Below, piece by piece: positions 36,717-46,145 of a stretch of 64,000 bases of DNA. The notes below the pieces were generated by a model. The model was not told the DNA's origin, made no database searches, and saw nothing but the letters and a program-made list of their open reading frames with translations. Source of the DNA: Providencia stuartii (GTDB lineage Bacteria > Pseudomonadota > Gammaproteobacteria > Enterobacterales > Enterobacteriaceae); the NCBI RefSeq assembly GCF_029277985.1, contig NZ_CP119546.1, positions 1,364,001 to 1,428,000 on the forward strand, in the 5' to 3' direction. Numbering within the stretch: position 1 is the stretch's first letter; each line of letters opens with the position of its first letter. The position numbers and the translations under genes are program-made.

Positions 36717-38654
36717 ATGAATAAGCAGACAATGACCACAGCTCAAGCATTAGTTAAGTTTCTGAACCAACAATATGTTGAAGTTGATGGTGAGCAGTAT
36801 CCGTTTATTCAGGGAGTATTTACCATCTTCGGCCATGGTAACGTGGTAGGTTTAGGACAGGCGCTGGAAGAGGCGCCTGGACACCTACAAGTTTATCAAG
36901 GATGCAACGAACAAGGGATGGCACACATCGCAACGGGTTTTGCAAAACAGAAAAAACGTAAGCAAATTTGTGCCGTCACATCTTCTGTTGGGCCGGGAGC
37001 GGCAAATATGGTGACAGCGGCCGCGACAGCGACCGCTAACCGTATCCCTCTGTTACTGCTGCCAGGTGATACTTTCGCAACCCGTCAGCCGGATCCTGTT
37101 TTACAGCAAGTGGAACAGTATGGTGATGGTACGATCAGCACGAATGATTGCTTTCGACCTGTTTCCCGCTATTGGGATCGCGTGTCTCGCCCTGAGCAAT
37201 TAATGGCAGCGATGATCAATGCGATGCGCGTATTAACCGATCCGGCTGATACTGGCGCAGTGACAATTTGTTTACCGCAAGATGTTCAAGGTGAAGCGTG
37301 GGACTATCCTGATTATTTCTTTGCCAAGCGTGTTCATCGTATTGAACGCCGTCCTGCAACGACGGTGAGTTTAGCCGATGCTGTAAATTTAATTCGTAGT
37401 AAGAAAAAACCATTACTTATCTGTGGTGGTGGTGTTCGCTATTCCGAGGCGCATGAGGCATTTCGTACTTTTGCTGAACATTATGCGATCCCATTTGGAG
37501 AGACTCAGGCGGGTAAAAGTGCCATTGTGGCCGATCATCCGCTGAATGTCGGTGGTATTGGTACAACAGGCGGCTTGGCAGCTAACCTATTAGCGAAAGA
37601 AGCAGACTTAATCATTGGTGTCGGTACGCGTTTCACGGATTTTACGACGGCATCCAAATCCTTATTTAGTCACCCTGATGTCCAGTTTTTAAATATTAAC
37701 GTTGCTGAGTTTGATGCTTGTAAATTAGATGCCTTAAAAATCATTGCTGACGCAAAAGAAGGCTTAACAGCGCTTGATGCCTTGCTACAAGATTGTGGCT
37801 ATCAGGCTCAGTGGGGTGAGCGTATTCAGCAGGCCAAAAAACAATGGCAATCTGAGTTAGAAAGACTGTTTTCAATTCAGTATAACCCATTGAATTTTAT
37901 TCCTGAAATTGCGGGGCATCTGGATGATAAGTTAGAAGAGTACCGTGAGGTTTTAGGCTCTGAACTGACCCAAACTCGTGTGCTGGGGCTAATGCAACAG
38001 TATATGGAGGATGACGCTATTGTTGTTGGTGCAGCAGGCTCGTTACCCGGTGATTTACAACGCATTTGGTTACCTAAACATCCTGATACTTATCATCTGG
38101 AATACGGGTATTCCTGTATGGGCTACGAAGTCGCCGCTGCGGTAGGGGCGAAAATTGCCGCACCAGATCAGCCTGTTTATGCGATGGTAGGAGATGGCTC
38201 ATACCTGATGTTACACAGCGAGTTACAAACCGCCATCCAAGAAAACATAAAAATTACCATTCTGTTATTTGATAACGCAGGATTTGGCTGCATTAACAAC
38301 CTGCAAATGAGTCAAGGAATGGGCAGTTTTGGCACAGAGAATCGTCACCGTAATCCTAAAACGGGGCAAATGGACGGTCCTTTAGTTAAAGTGGACTTTG
38401 CTAAAAATGCCGAGAGTTATGGATGTAAAAGCTATCGTGTTCATGATGAAGCACAATTAATTGCGGCTATCGAAGAGGCAAAATCACAGTCTGGTTGTGT
38501 CTTAATTGATATCAAAGTGCTACCTAAGACCATGACTAATGGTTATGAAGCTTGGTGGCGTACAGGAACCGCTCAGGTAGCGAAAAAACCAGAAGTTGTT
38601 GCAGCAGCAGATAAAATTAAGGATATGGTCGCAAATCGAGTACGGCAGTACTAG
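36717..38654 (+). CDS. iolD: IolD, 3D-(3,5/4)-trihydroxycyclohexane-1,2-dione hydrolase
   Basis: The 645-residue thiamine-diphosphate enzyme opens the ring of the diketo-inositol intermediate. The start used follows GGAG by five bases; an ATG four codons earlier (36705) lies too close to the iolA stop. The N-terminal domain holds the catalytic glutamate ([11 protein letters not shown]). The ThDP-binding motif is VGDGSYLML...[10 protein letters not shown]. Length and motifs match IolD. It forms a pair with iolA. Confidence 0.95.
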   Translation: MNKQTMTTAQALVKFLNQQYVEVDGEQYPFIQGVFTIFGHGNVVGLGQALEEAPGHLQVYQGCNEQGMAHIATGFAKQKKRKQICAVTSSVGPGAANMVTAAATATANRIPLLLLPGDTFATRQPDPVLQQVEQYGDGTISTNDCFRPVSRYWDRVSRPEQLMAAMINAMRVLTDPADTGAVTICLPQDVQGEAWDYPDYFFAKRVHRIERRPATTVSLADAVNLIRSKKKPLLICGGGVRYSEAHEAFRTFAEHYAIPFGETQAGKSAIVADHPLNVGGIGTTGGLAANLLAKEADLIIGVGTRFTDFTTASKSLFSHPDVQFLNINVAEFDACKLDALKIIADAKEGLTALDALLQDCGYQAQWGERIQQAKKQWQSELERLFSIQYNPLNFIPEIAGHLDDKLEEYREVLGSELTQTRVLGLMQQYMEDDAIVVGAAGSLPGDLQRIWLPKHPDTYHLEYGYSCMGYEVAAAVGAKIAAPDQPVYAMVGDGSYLMLHSELQTAIQENIKITILLFDNAGFGCINNLQMSQGMGSFGTENRHRNPKTGQMDGPLVKVDFAKNAESYGCKSYRVHDEAQLIAAIEEAKSQSGCVLIDIKVLPKTMTNGYEAWWRTGTAQVAKKPEVVAAADKIKDMVANRVRQY

Positions 38655-38669
38655 CGTATGGCTCTGTAG

Positions 38670-38966
38670 GGAGAGTCATGGGCTAAGGGCGGCTTGCCGC
38701 CCGATAGTCGCGCCTTAAATCATTCTTTGATGCATCGATAGCTGATTAAGGATGGGGGAATTGATACCCTTGTTAAGGGGATGTCGTCATCCTAGCCTTA
38801 AGCAGAGTCCAGTTTGCAATAACACGGGATTAGCTTGAATTGAGTTAAACAACGTAAGGTTATTTATCGGGAAGTTTGCATGGATGCATTGGCTGCAATT
38901 TGACGATTAAAGTGGTTGACGTCATTAAGTTATTTTTTGTTACCCAGCGAAAGCTGGGTTTTTTGT
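38670..38966 (+). ncRNA. Candidate structured RNA after iolD, ending in a terminator
   Basis: No protein gene is seen in the 290 bases after iolD, yet the stretch is rich in ordered hairpins: GGGCGG-CTTG-CCGCCC (38687-38702, stable CUUG loop), then AGGATG/CATCCT (38749-38754 with 38788-38793) enclosing CCCTT-GTT-AAGGG (38767-38779), and finally a perfect terminator. Its base composition is less AT-rich than neighbouring intergenic DNA. It could be a long 3' UTR, a 3'-end-derived small RNA or an independent RNA. It does not match tmRNA, 6S, RNase P or a tRNA as I know them. Confidence 0.4.
38942..38966 (+). terminator. Rho-independent terminator
   Basis: ACCCAGC-GAAA-GCTGGGT is a perfect 7-bp stem with a GAAA tetraloop, followed by six T, G and five T. 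It ends the iolAD transcript or the RNA candidate before it. Confidence 0.92.
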
Positions 38967-39170
38967 TTTTTGGCGGTTAGTTAACTTTTTATCTGTTGAT
39001 AAGGGCAAAAAACAGAAAAATAAAAGAGAGTAACTGTAATAAAATCATCGTTAATGAAATATACATTTCAAAATAGCTGTTAAGTCTCATGTTGATGGCT
39101 TTAAGGCTTACTCTCATTGTGACTAATTACACTGCTGTTAGCCTAATTGCTTGAGTTTACATTGTTATTT

Positions 39171-39186
39171 TGTGATCGAAATAACA
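39171..39186. promoter_or_regulatory. CRP-like site upstream of the first iolG
   Basis: TGTGA-TCGAAA-TAACA matches the CRP consensus in nine of ten positions, 143 bases upstream of iolG. Confidence 0.5.
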
Positions 39187-39255
39187 CTAAAAATCCACTT
39201 AATTATAGCAATTGTTACCTAGCGCTCAAAAACATAATTTTCAATTAATTATAAA

Positions 39256-39273
39256 TTGAAATGAATGTTTTAT
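39256..39273 (+). promoter_or_regulatory. iol operator-like motif upstream of the first iolG
   Basis: TTGAAAT-GAAT-GTTTTAT retains the left arm and spacer of the palindrome upstream of iolA, with a poorer right arm, 56 bases upstream of iolG. ATTTCAT occurs again at 39281. Confidence 0.4.
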
Positions 39274-39328
39274 TTGTTATATTTCATCATATCCTAATAG
39301 TGGATTTATAGCCTCAAGGAGCATTTCA

Positions 39329-40315
39329 ATGTTCAATATAGCACTATTTGGCGCAGGACGTATCGGACAGGTTCATGCTGTCAATATTGCCGGCCACAAA
39401 GAAACCTCACTTTATTCTGTGATTGATCCTTATCAGCCTAACGCCCTCGCATTGGCTGAAAAGTATCAAGCAAAAGTGCAATCAACAGAAGAAGCGATGC
39501 AAGATCCAAATGTTCATGGTGTTCTGATTGCTTCTGCAACGGATACTCATGCGGATTTAATCGAATTGGCAGCAAAAAACAACAAGGTTATTTTCTGTGA
39601 AAAACCCGTTCACTTAGATCTTGAACGAGTGAGACAGTGCCTCAAAAGCGTTAAAGAACACAATGTGCCTTTATTTATTGGTTTCAACCGCCGTTATGAC
39701 CCACAGTTCCGCCACCTGAAAAATTTATTCGAACAAGGCGCGATTGGTAAAGCTGAATCTTTAATTATTACATCACGGGACCCATCACCTCCACCAGCGG
39801 AATACGTAAAAGTTTCCGGTGGTATGTTCAGAGATATGACGATTCATGACTTTGACATGGCGCGTTTTATGATCGGAGAAAATCCATGCTCTGTCTATGC
39901 GCAAGGCAGCAATGTTGTTGATCCAGCGATTGGACAAGCAGGGGATATCGATACCGCATTTATTATTTTGAAATTCCCTTCTGGTGCCATGGCAACAATT
40001 TCTAACAGTCGTCGTTCAGGTTATGGCTATGACCAGCGTATTGAATTACATGGCGAGAAAGGTCTCTTAACCGCAGGTAATATCAAAGAGAATAGCGTTG
40101 AGTTTTTAAGCGATGTCGGTTGCTTATCAGCGAAACCAGAGTTTTTCTTCTTACAGCGCTATCACGAAGCTTATAAAGCGGAGTGGAATCACTTTGTTGA
40201 TATTCTTGCCGGTCGTGCTGAGTCAGAAACAACGGGTACCGATGGTGAGTTGGCACTGTATCTAGCAGATAAAGCGCTTGAGTCATTAAAAACAGGCAAA
40301 GAAGTTCAACTTTAA
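39329..40315 (+). CDS. iolG: Inositol 2-dehydrogenase (Gfo/Idh/MocA family)
   Basis: The 328-residue NAD-dependent enzyme oxidises myo-inositol to 2-keto-myo-inositol, the first catabolic step. Rossmann motif: FGAGRIGQVHA (7-17). Catalytic EKP is at 91-93, and the block RDMTIHDFDMARFMIGE carries the family Asp and His. The start follows AAGGAG. It is monocistronic or coupled to the symporter across 120 bases containing a hairpin. A second Gfo/Idh enzyme lies at 44992-46125. Confidence 0.92.
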   Translation: MFNIALFGAGRIGQVHAVNIAGHKETSLYSVIDPYQPNALALAEKYQAKVQSTEEAMQDPNVHGVLIASATDTHADLIELAAKNNKVIFCEKPVHLDLERVRQCLKSVKEHNVPLFIGFNRRYDPQFRHLKNLFEQGAIGKAESLIITSRDPSPPPAEYVKVSGGMFRDMTIHDFDMARFMIGENPCSVYAQGSNVVDPAIGQAGDIDTAFIILKFPSGAMATISNSRRSGYGYDQRIELHGEKGLLTAGNIKENSVEFLSDVGCLSAKPEFFFLQRYHEAYKAEWNHFVDILAGRAESETTGTDGELALYLADKALESLKTGKEVQL

Positions 40316-40354
40316 CTTTTAATTACCTCTTATTTACCGATTACTAACTATAAA

Positions 40355-40378
40355 AAGCGGGAAATCATACTCCCGCTT
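40355..40378 (+). terminator. Hairpin between iolG and the symporter gene
   Basis: AAGCGGGA and TCCCGCTT form a perfect 8-bp stem with an 8-base loop. No T-run follows, so it may attenuate rather than end transcription. Confidence 0.45.
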
Positions 40379-40438
40379 CATCAGTCACCTTACATATATT
40401 TATGCGCTAATTATAAATAGAAAGGCTTGGGGGTACTA

Positions 40439-42127
40439 ATGCTGGCTCTACTTTCATTTATCGGCTTTACCTTATTAGTTGCAGGGATTGCCTATTACAA
40501 AACACGAAATGCTCATTTAACCTCTTCTGCGGAAGGATATTTCTTAGGCGGTCGTTCTATGACAGGCCTATATATTGGTGGCTCAATGCTGCTAATGAAC
40601 TTATCGACAGAGCATCTTGTTGGGCTTAACGGTTTATCTTTCCGAACCGGCTTTATTGTTATGGCTTGGGAAGTCATGGCGGCATTAACTATTGTGTTAT
40701 TCGCCATTTATTTTTTACCGAAATATCTTAAATTAGGTATTTCTACGATTCCTGAATATTTAGAACGCCGCTTTGACAAAAACACCTTGTTAATTACATC
40801 CATTCTATTTTTAGCAATGTATGTTATTTCTTTGCTACCAATTGTTCTCTATACAGGTGCGATTGCCCTTGAAAGTTTATTCCAAGTTTCACATGTTTTT
40901 AATGTCGATAAAACGACAGCATTGTGGATTATGGTATGGGGTGTCGGTGGTTTAGGTGCTATTTATGCTATTTTTGGTGGTATTAAAGCAATCGCGATTG
41001 CAGATACCGTTAATGGTGCAGGGCTTATTATCGGGGGGCTATTAGTCACGATATTTGCATTATTGTATGTTGGTGATGGTAATGCGTGGGCGGGTCTAAG
41101 TGAAGTTTATCAAGCTCACCCAGATAAGTTTAACTCCATTGGTGACGAAGATTCACTGGTACCCTTTTCGACGCTATTTACTGGTTTGATCGTTTCCAAT
41201 ATGTTTTTCTGGTGTACCAACCAATCAATTGTACAAAAGTCGTTAGGAGCGAAGAACTTAGCTGAAGGGCAGAAAGGGGTGATGCTGTGCGCATTCTTTA
41301 AGTTAATTATCCCATCTATTATTATTCTGCCTGGTATCATTGCATTCCATATTCTTAGTGGTGAAATTGATAATCCTGATAATGCATACCCTGTATTAGT
41401 ACACATGGTGCTGCCTGAGTTTTTAGTTGGCTTTTTCGCCGCGGTGGTTGTTGGTGCTGTATTCTCCACCTTCAGTGGTGGCTTGAACTCATCCGTCACT
41501 TTATTCACCGTGAATATCTATAAAGATCGCATCAATAAGAATGCTACTGAAGCTCAAACCGTGAAAGTCGGTAAATATTTAGGTATTGCTTTAGCGCTGG
41601 CGACAATGATTATTGCACCTTTAGTGGCTAATGCACCGGATGGGTTGTTTTATTTAATTCAGCAATTACAAGGTATCTTTAACGCACCTATTTTAAGTGT
41701 CGTGTTAGTTGGTTTAATGACTAAACGCGTGCCTGCTATTGCGGCAAAATTAGGGCTATTATTTGGAATGTCGGCCTATTTAATTTGCAACTTTGTCTTA
41801 GACCTGAATATTCACTTCTTCCATTTAGTCGGTATTCTGTTCGTTGCTAATATTATCTTTATGTTGACGATTGGCTATTTCTTCCCCGGTAAACCTTATG
41901 AAGAAGTGTATACAGAGCAAGTGGACATTTCACCATGGCGCTTTGCAACGCCTGTAGCTTGTCTAATCGTGTTGGGCGCAATTTCAATGTACGTCTATTT
42001 AGCTCAAGGTGCACCAAGCTACGTCATGGTTGGTTACTATATTTTCGCAGCCATCTTGTTAACGTTTATTATTTATAAATTTTCAAAAGCATGGCTAGCA
42101 GGCAAAACACAATCAGTGAATGCATAA
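40439..42127 (+). CDS. Sodium/solute symporter (SSS family, YidK-like)
   Basis: The 562-residue membrane protein has about fourteen hydrophobic segments and the SSS pattern: GYFLGGRSMTGLYIGGSMLLMNLSTEHLVGL near the start, ISTIPEYLERRFD, and FSTFSGGLNSSVTLF in the eighth or ninth helix. A GGGGG ribosome site fits the ATG at 40439. It is similar along its length to E. coli YidK. Inside the inositol locus, sodium-coupled uptake of myo-inositol is the natural inference. It is followed 16 bases later by a signalling-type nucleotidyltransferase and an exonuclease. Confidence 0.86.
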   Translation: MLALLSFIGFTLLVAGIAYYKTRNAHLTSSAEGYFLGGRSMTGLYIGGSMLLMNLSTEHLVGLNGLSFRTGFIVMAWEVMAALTIVLFAIYFLPKYLKLGISTIPEYLERRFDKNTLLITSILFLAMYVISLLPIVLYTGAIALESLFQVSHVFNVDKTTALWIMVWGVGGLGAIYAIFGGIKAIAIADTVNGAGLIIGGLLVTIFALLYVGDGNAWAGLSEVYQAHPDKFNSIGDEDSLVPFSTLFTGLIVSNMFFWCTNQSIVQKSLGAKNLAEGQKGVMLCAFFKLIIPSIIILPGIIAFHILSGEIDNPDNAYPVLVHMVLPEFLVGFFAAVVVGAVFSTFSGGLNSSVTLFTVNIYKDRINKNATEAQTVKVGKYLGIALALATMIIAPLVANAPDGLFYLIQQLQGIFNAPILSVVLVGLMTKRVPAIAAKLGLLFGMSAYLICNFVLDLNIHFFHLVGILFVANIIFMLTIGYFFPGKPYEEVYTEQVDISPWRFATPVACLIVLGAISMYVYLAQGAPSYVMVGYYIFAAILLTFIIYKFSKAWLAGKTQSVNA

Positions 42128-42143
42128 AGGAGAGTAACAGATT

Positions 42144-44015
42144 ATGGAGCCATCACTTATCCCGATGGTTAAGCAATTCATCTCGCAGCGTGACCCATTT
42201 GATCGCTTAGATGAAATGCAATTAAACCAGTTAGTCAATAGTGTTGAAATTAGCTATTTGACACAACGGGAGGTGTTAAAACCGCAACAAATTGCTGGCC
42301 AAGGTTTGTATCTGGTGAGAACTGGGGCGGTGGAACAGCGTTACGCTGATGGCTCTTTAAGAGCAAGGCTGGGGGCCGGTGATGTTTTTGGTTTCAGTGT
42401 GTTAAATAAAACAGCGGATTCCCCAGGCGAGTATCAAGTGATCGCGATAGAGAATACATTACTCTACTGTATTCCGAGGGTTTCTTTATTGTTAGCAATG
42501 GAGCAAAACCAAGCTGTTCGTCATCATTTTGCTTGTGAAGAAGGTGAACGGTTAGCATCACGCCCTAAGGTCGATAAACTGACAGAAGATAGTCTGTTGT
42601 ATTTAAACCCAGTATCCTCGATAGAAAATGGCAATATCGTCGTCATTACTCCGGGAACGAGTGTTCAAGATGCCGCTCAAGAAATGGTACGTAAGCACCG
42701 TTCATCGGCATTAGTGATGGATGGGGAAATATTATTAGGCATTATTACTGACCGAGATCTCACAAAGCGTGTTGTTGCTTTGGGATTAGATATTAAAACG
42801 CCGGTCAGTAAGATTATGACAGAAAATCCAATTACAATTGCGGCGAACGCCCCCATCATAAATGCCATTGAGCTGATGATGCAACATAACATCCGTAGCC
42901 TACCAGTGATGACGAACCACCGTATTACGGGGGTTTTAACCGCAACAAGCTTAGTGCAAAAAAACAGCATGCAAGCGGTGTACTTAATTAGCCGAATTTA
43001 TCGTCAAGATAGCTTAGATGATTTGAAGGCATTAGGCGTGCAACGGCAAGCGGTATTTGAATCTCTGATAGAGGCTGGGGTTCAATCGCACACGATTCAA
43101 TTGATGATGACATTAATTGCTGATGCCTTTAATAAACAGCTTTTGAAACTGGCTGAGCGAGAACTCGGGAAGCCTCCTTGTGACTATTGCTGGTTTGCTG
43201 CTGGGTCACAAGCGCGACAAGAGATGCATTACCTTTCCGATCAAGATAATGGCATCATTTTAGCTCGTGAAGTGACTAAAGAAGAAGAGGGCTGGTTTAG
43301 GCAACTAGCAGAGTATGTTTGCTATGGCTTGGATGAGTGTGGATATTCTCTCTGCCCCGGTCATATTATGGCAACCAACCCGAAATGGTGTAAGCCTTTG
43401 ACTCAGTGGCAAGCTTATTATCAGCAGTGGTTAAAAGAGCCTGAGCAGCTTGCTTTATTAAACATTTCTGTTTTTTTAGATATTCGTTTTCTTTATGGTA
43501 GCCAAGTACTTTTCAATTCATTGCTTCGTTCTGCGGAATCTCATTTAAAAGGTAATAAGCGATTACTGTCGATGCTAGTTGCCAACTCCACGCGAATCAA
43601 TCCACCGTTGGGCATGTTTAGGCAGTTTGTGTTGGTCAAAAATGGCGAAAACCACAGTGTATTTAATATTAAAAAACAAGCGGTAAACCTATTAGTTGAA
43701 TTGGCACGCGTATATTCATTAGAGGCGGGAGTGTTGACACCATCAACAATGACTCGCTTTGAAGTTGCCCGAGATTCAGGCATTATTAGCGCTGCTTCCT
43801 GCCAAGAATTAACTGAAGCATATTTATTTATCAATCAGGTTAGATTTGGCTGCCAGCGTAGGGCATTATTAGCTGGGGATGTACTCTCCAATTTAATCGT
43901 TCCTCAACGGCTCACCCAATTTGAGCGAAACCACTTAAAAGATGCGTTTCGTATCATCGCGAGGACTCAAGAAGCTGCGGAACAACGTTATCATGCTAAA
44001 GGGATAATGAAATGA
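42144..44015 (+). CDS. cNMP-binding, CBS and DUF294 nucleotidyltransferase-like protein
   Basis: The 623-residue cytoplasmic protein has a cyclic-nucleotide-binding-like domain (about 15-140), a CBS pair (about 165-280: VTPGTSVQDAAQEMV, then GIITDRDLTKRVV, then MTENPITI), and a DUF294 nucleotidyltransferase domain (about 320-440) with GSQARQEMHYLSDQDNGI, the GS...DxD motif of the GlnD-type fold. A DUF294 C-terminal helical domain follows. Such proteins are regarded as signal-transduction nucleotidyltransferases of unknown target. It overlaps the exonuclease gene by four bases and follows the symporter, suggesting it controls transport. Confidence 0.85.
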   Translation: MEPSLIPMVKQFISQRDPFDRLDEMQLNQLVNSVEISYLTQREVLKPQQIAGQGLYLVRTGAVEQRYADGSLRARLGAGDVFGFSVLNKTADSPGEYQVIAIENTLLYCIPRVSLLLAMEQNQAVRHHFACEEGERLASRPKVDKLTEDSLLYLNPVSSIENGNIVVITPGTSVQDAAQEMVRKHRSSALVMDGEILLGIITDRDLTKRVVALGLDIKTPVSKIMTENPITIAANAPIINAIELMMQHNIRSLPVMTNHRITGVLTATSLVQKNSMQAVYLISRIYRQDSLDDLKALGVQRQAVFESLIEAGVQSHTIQLMMTLIADAFNKQLLKLAERELGKPPCDYCWFAAGSQARQEMHYLSDQDNGIILAREVTKEEEGWFRQLAEYVCYGLDECGYSLCPGHIMATNPKWCKPLTQWQAYYQQWLKEPEQLALLNISVFLDIRFLYGSQVLFNSLLRSAESHLKGNKRLLSMLVANSTRINPPLGMFRQFVLVKNGENHSVFNIKKQAVNLLVELARVYSLEAGVLTPSTMTRFEVARDSGIISAASCQELTEAYLFINQVRFGCQRRALLAGDVLSNLIVPQRLTQFERNHLKDAFRIIARTQEAAEQRYHAKGIMK

Positions 44016-44716
44016 TAGGTTCATTGTTGTGCTATCATCAACCTTTGACCCGTTTAGCGCGTCGGCGAGCAAAATTATTACGTACTCGTCAGCTACCCAC
44101 ATTATTGCAGGAAATGCTGGAAGCACCTTTACCTACTGATGATAGCCCATTAAAAACACAAAAAATTCTTTCCATTGATTTAGAAACAACAGGGTTGGAT
44201 CCCGCAAAAGATCGAATTTTGAGTATTGGGATGGTTACTATTGCAGAGAATAAAATTCTCCTCAAAAGTGCTCAACATTATTATGTGAATGATGTGGAAC
44301 CTGTTAAAGCGGAAACTGCGGTAATTAACCATATAACGCCAGAGCAATTAAGTGGTGGCATCTCTTTATCTCATGCTGTCGCTTTTTTCTTACATGAAGC
44401 AAAAGATAAATGCATTTTGGCGCACGGTGGTGCCATAGAGCAAGCCTTTCTTTCTAACGCATTAAATATAAAAGAATTACCATTAATTTGGTTTGATACA
44501 CTGAATATCGAAAAAAGCGTGTTAAGCCATAAAAATATTAATCGAAATGATTTCAGTTTATCGGCATTAAGAAACCATTATCAGTTGCCTGATTATGACG
44601 CACACAATGCGCTTTCAGATGCGATTGCCACCGCAGAATTATTTCTCGCCCAATCTAAAGTCATTTATCCCTCTCAACATCCTGTTATTAAACAACTTTA
44701 TAAGCGTTCACTGTAG
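44012..44716 (+). CDS. DEDDh-type 3'-5' exonuclease (DnaQ-like)
   Basis: The 234-residue protein has the DEDDh exonuclease motifs: SIDLETTGLD (Exo I, Asp and Glu), an LAHGGAIEQAFL segment (Exo II region) and HNALSDAIATAELF (Exo III, His and Asp). About 50 N-terminal residues precede the nuclease fold. It is translationally coupled to the DUF294 protein. DnaQ-like partners beside CBS/DUF294 proteins and sodium symporters are, to my memory, a recurring arrangement in gammaproteobacteria. A proofreading role is unlikely; a small-RNA or nucleotide substrate is an open possibility. Confidence 0.85.
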   Translation: MIGSLLCYHQPLTRLARRRAKLLRTRQLPTLLQEMLEAPLPTDDSPLKTQKILSIDLETTGLDPAKDRILSIGMVTIAENKILLKSAQHYYVNDVEPVKAETAVINHITPEQLSGGISLSHAVAFFLHEAKDKCILAHGGAIEQAFLSNALNIKELPLIWFDTLNIEKSVLSHKNINRNDFSLSALRNHYQLPDYDAHNALSDAIATAELFLAQSKVIYPSQHPVIKQLYKRSL

Positions 44717-44833
44717 CGCTTATCTGTTTTTTTGAAATTTTCATTTCATTTTCAACGCTGTTTTATTTCATTTATATCATTCTTAACGAAGCGTTTTATT
44801 TTTATTTCTTTATAAATTAGATGATTACATAAA

Positions 44834-44902
44834 AAACTCAGGCTAGATCACATAATGAAATTAATATTTCTCGTTATGTTGAAAATGAAATAAATATTCC
44901 TT
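44834..44902 (+). promoter_or_regulatory. Composite iol control element: CRP-like half-site and two operator-like palindromes
   Basis: The 22-base element at 44834-44855 repeats the one at 35079 (20 of 22 identical) and ends GATCACATAA. Two operator-like motifs follow exactly 30 bases apart: ATGAAAT-TAAT-ATTTCTC (44855-44872) and ATGAAAT-AAAT-ATTCCTT (44885-44902). The layout repeats that in front of iolA and suggests common CRP and IolR control of the second iolG, iolC, iolE and iolB. Confidence 0.55.
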
Positions 44903-44991
44903 ATAACATCAGTATTAAATAAAAACATCAGACACAGACATCAAACTAGCTTGCACTATAAATGATGAGCTGCATGAAGGGAGAATACAGA

Positions 44992-46125
44992 ATGAAAGAA
45001 ATCCGCATTGGTCTGATTGGTACTGGCTACATTGGCCGTGCCCATGCAATAGCTTATGCGCAAGCACCAACCGTATTTCCATTAAAAGGAAAACTCGTTC
45101 GCGAGATGGTGGCAGAGGTGACCCCTGAATTAGCTGAAGCGCGCGCAAAAGAGTTAGGTTTTAATCGTTCAACCGATGACTGGCGTAAACTGGTTGCCGA
45201 CCCAAATATTGATGTTGTTGATATTTGCTCTCCTAACTTTTTACACAAAGAAATGGCAATGGAAGCGATTAAACATGGCAAACATGTTTATTGTGAAAAG
45301 CCTCTCGCATTAAATTCTCAAGATGCCAAAGAAATGGTTGCCGCGGCTGAAAAAGCAGGGGTGAAAACGTTAGTGGGCTTTAACTATATGAAGAACCCAA
45401 CTGCACAGTTAGCTAAAGAAATTATTGCTAATGGTGAAATTGGGGAAGTGATTCATTTTTATGGCACACATAATGAAGATTACATGGCTGATCCAACCGC
45501 ACCGATCCATTGGCACTGTTTTAAAGAAAAAGCCGGTTTGGGTGCTTTAGGGGATTTGTCTGCTCATATTGTCAATATGGCTCAATTCTTAGTGGGCGAT
45601 ATTGAAACAGTCTGTGGCGATATGGAAATAGTGATTAAAAAACGCCCAGAAAAAATAGGTTCTTCAGTGATGGTTGATGTTGAAAATGAAGACCAAGCAC
45701 ATGCCATGGTGCGTTTCGCTGGTGGTGCAATGGGCGTGATTGAAACATCGAGGATTGCGGCTGGGCGTAAGATGGGGCTGACTTATGTGGTAACAGGCAC
45801 AAAAGGCACCTTATCCTTTACCCAAGAGCGTATGGCTGAACTGAAACTCTATCGTCACGATGAGCCTGCAAACCGTCAAGGGTTCAAAACGATTTTAGTT
45901 GGGCCAGAACATCCGGATTATGCGCCGTTTTGTAATGGTGCAGGGCACGGTATTGGATTTAATGACCAAAAAACAGTTGAAGTACGCGATTTAATTGATG
46001 GTGTTGCGACCGGTGAAAATATGTGGCCTGACTTTGAGGAAGGCTGGAAAGTGTCGCGTATTCTTGATGCTATCGCACGTTCTTATGAAGAACAACGCTG
46101 GGTTAAAGTCACTGAAATCAATTAA
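44992..46125 (+). CDS. Gfo/Idh/MocA-family oxidoreductase, probable second inositol dehydrogenase
   Basis: The 377-residue protein starts MKEIRIGLIGTGYIGRAHA after GAAGGGAG; ten upstream in-frame codons were discarded. The Rossmann motif GTGYIG is at 10-15, the catalytic CEKP at 101-104, and LGDLSAHIVNMAQFLVGD carries the family Asp/His block. It is longer than the first iolG and belongs to a different branch, such as scyllo-inositol or 1-keto-inositol dehydrogenases. It heads the iolC-iolE-iolB operon, only 20 bases before iolC. Confidence 0.85.
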   Translation: MKEIRIGLIGTGYIGRAHAIAYAQAPTVFPLKGKLVREMVAEVTPELAEARAKELGFNRSTDDWRKLVADPNIDVVDICSPNFLHKEMAMEAIKHGKHVYCEKPLALNSQDAKEMVAAAEKAGVKTLVGFNYMKNPTAQLAKEIIANGEIGEVIHFYGTHNEDYMADPTAPIHWHCFKEKAGLGALGDLSAHIVNMAQFLVGDIETVCGDMEIVIKKRPEKIGSSVMVDVENEDQAHAMVRFAGGAMGVIETSRIAAGRKMGLTYVVTGTKGTLSFTQERMAELKLYRHDEPANRQGFKTILVGPEHPDYAPFCNGAGHGIGFNDQKTVEVRDLIDGVATGENMWPDFEEGWKVSRILDAIARSYEEQRWVKVTEIN

Positions 46126-46145
46126 TTCTGTTCAAGGGGTAATTA

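Noticed and set aside
41116..41508. Leftward open frame of 130 codons
   Set aside because: It is antisense to the sodium symporter gene with no start signal or homology.
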